From an uncultured Clostridia bacterium (GTDB lineage: Bacteria; Bacillota; Clostridia; Lachnospirales; CAG-274): a stretch of 64,000 nucleotides of DNA. The position numbers were made by a program, and so were the translations under genes. A model generated the notes under the pieces. It ran no database searches and was not told where the DNA came from. It saw only the letters and a list, made by a program, of their open reading frames with translations. The DNA lies in assembly GCA_944384195.1 (NCBI GenBank), contig CALWSK010000001.1, positions 248,001 through 312,000 on the forward strand, read 5' to 3'. Of this stretch, positions 63,984 through 64,000 are shown in pieces. Within the stretch, counting starts at the first letter, position 1. Every line of letters starts with the position of its first letter.

Positions 63984-64000
63984 TCAACCTTTTACAGAAC
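63984..64000 (-). CDS. C-terminal end of a probable carbohydrate ABC permease
   Basis: Reading in from the window edge, the last codons are Ser-Val-Lys-Gly followed by TGA. An xSVKG-stop ending is characteristic of LplC/YtcP-type sugar permeases, which usually sit just upstream of the binding-protein gene, 51 bases away here. Only four residues are visible, so this is a context call. Confidence 0.4.

Overview
The window is about 64 kb of very AT-rich DNA (by eye under 30% G+C) from a low-GC, spore-forming, anaerobic Firmicute, most likely a member of the Clostridia close to Lachnospirales. Evidence: SpoVT and GerW/YtfJ sporulation genes, long-form HPF, a PASTA kinase/PP2C pair, AddB, small DUF1540 and DUF4250 proteins, strong AGGAGG ribosome sites, and a sugar ABC transporter with LplA-type binding protein. 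There are no rRNA or tRNA genes, CRISPR arrays, insertion sequences or phage genes. Most of it is chromosomal core, and nearly all genes after 10 kb lie on the minus strand.

Layout. 1-3.75 kb: 5' part of smc behind a DUF2225 gene (minus). 3.9-9.7 kb: a DEDDh exonuclease, uvrB, uvrA and a small unknown gene (plus). 9.8-10.04 kb: an unannotated small-RNA-like unit on the minus strand with its own strong promoter, two structurally matched hairpins and a terminator. 10.1-20.8 kb: a long minus-strand run from rnhB through a FlhB-like gene, yraN, pgeF, a DUF512 radical SAM gene, der, plsY, gpsA, an unknown gene, DUF2953, ytfJ and guaA, then pyrD behind a terminator. 21-22.1 kb: an M19 dipeptidase and a divergent 52-residue DUF1540 gene. 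22.2-33.3 kb: addB, then early tetrapyrrole genes hemA, precorrin-2 dehydrogenase, hemC, cobA-hemD fusion, hemB and hemL, then DUF445. 33.4-34.5 kb: a FMN-binding-like protein and hpf (plus). 34.6-39.8 kb: rsmB-rlmN-prpC-prkC. 39.8-47.2 kb: DUF4250-ruvA-ruvB followed by a MacAB-like exporter (adaptor, ATPase, two permeases), a rhomboid and a small protein. 47.5-48.1 kb: spoVT. 48.2-53.8 kb: a small repeat-bearing lipoprotein, then prfC-deoC-deoB-cdd-pdp. 53.9-64 kb: a glycan/glycopeptide locus reading from an ABC permease end and binding lipoprotein into GH18, M17 aminopeptidase, GH29 fucosidase, a CBM9-like protein, a transglutaminase/PNGase-fold protein and a GH130 phosphorylase.

How it works together. 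The last locus is the main accessory region. Only the binding protein has an export signal, so the enzymes look cytoplasmic. The content fits import of glycans or glycopeptides followed by removal of fucose, cleavage at GlcNAc, possible amide cleavage at the peptide link, phosphorolysis of a mannoside and trimming of the peptide. That is an inference from gene content, not a demonstrated pathway.

Points that need an annotator's eye: ruvB has no ATG, GTG or TTG start and appears to begin at ATT; the first ATG of the rnhB frame lies inside its own -10 box; two small genes (DUF1540 and DUF4250) are easy to miss; the two exporter permeases share 86 identical base pairs; and the pyrD-downstream RNA unit does not match any family I recognise.
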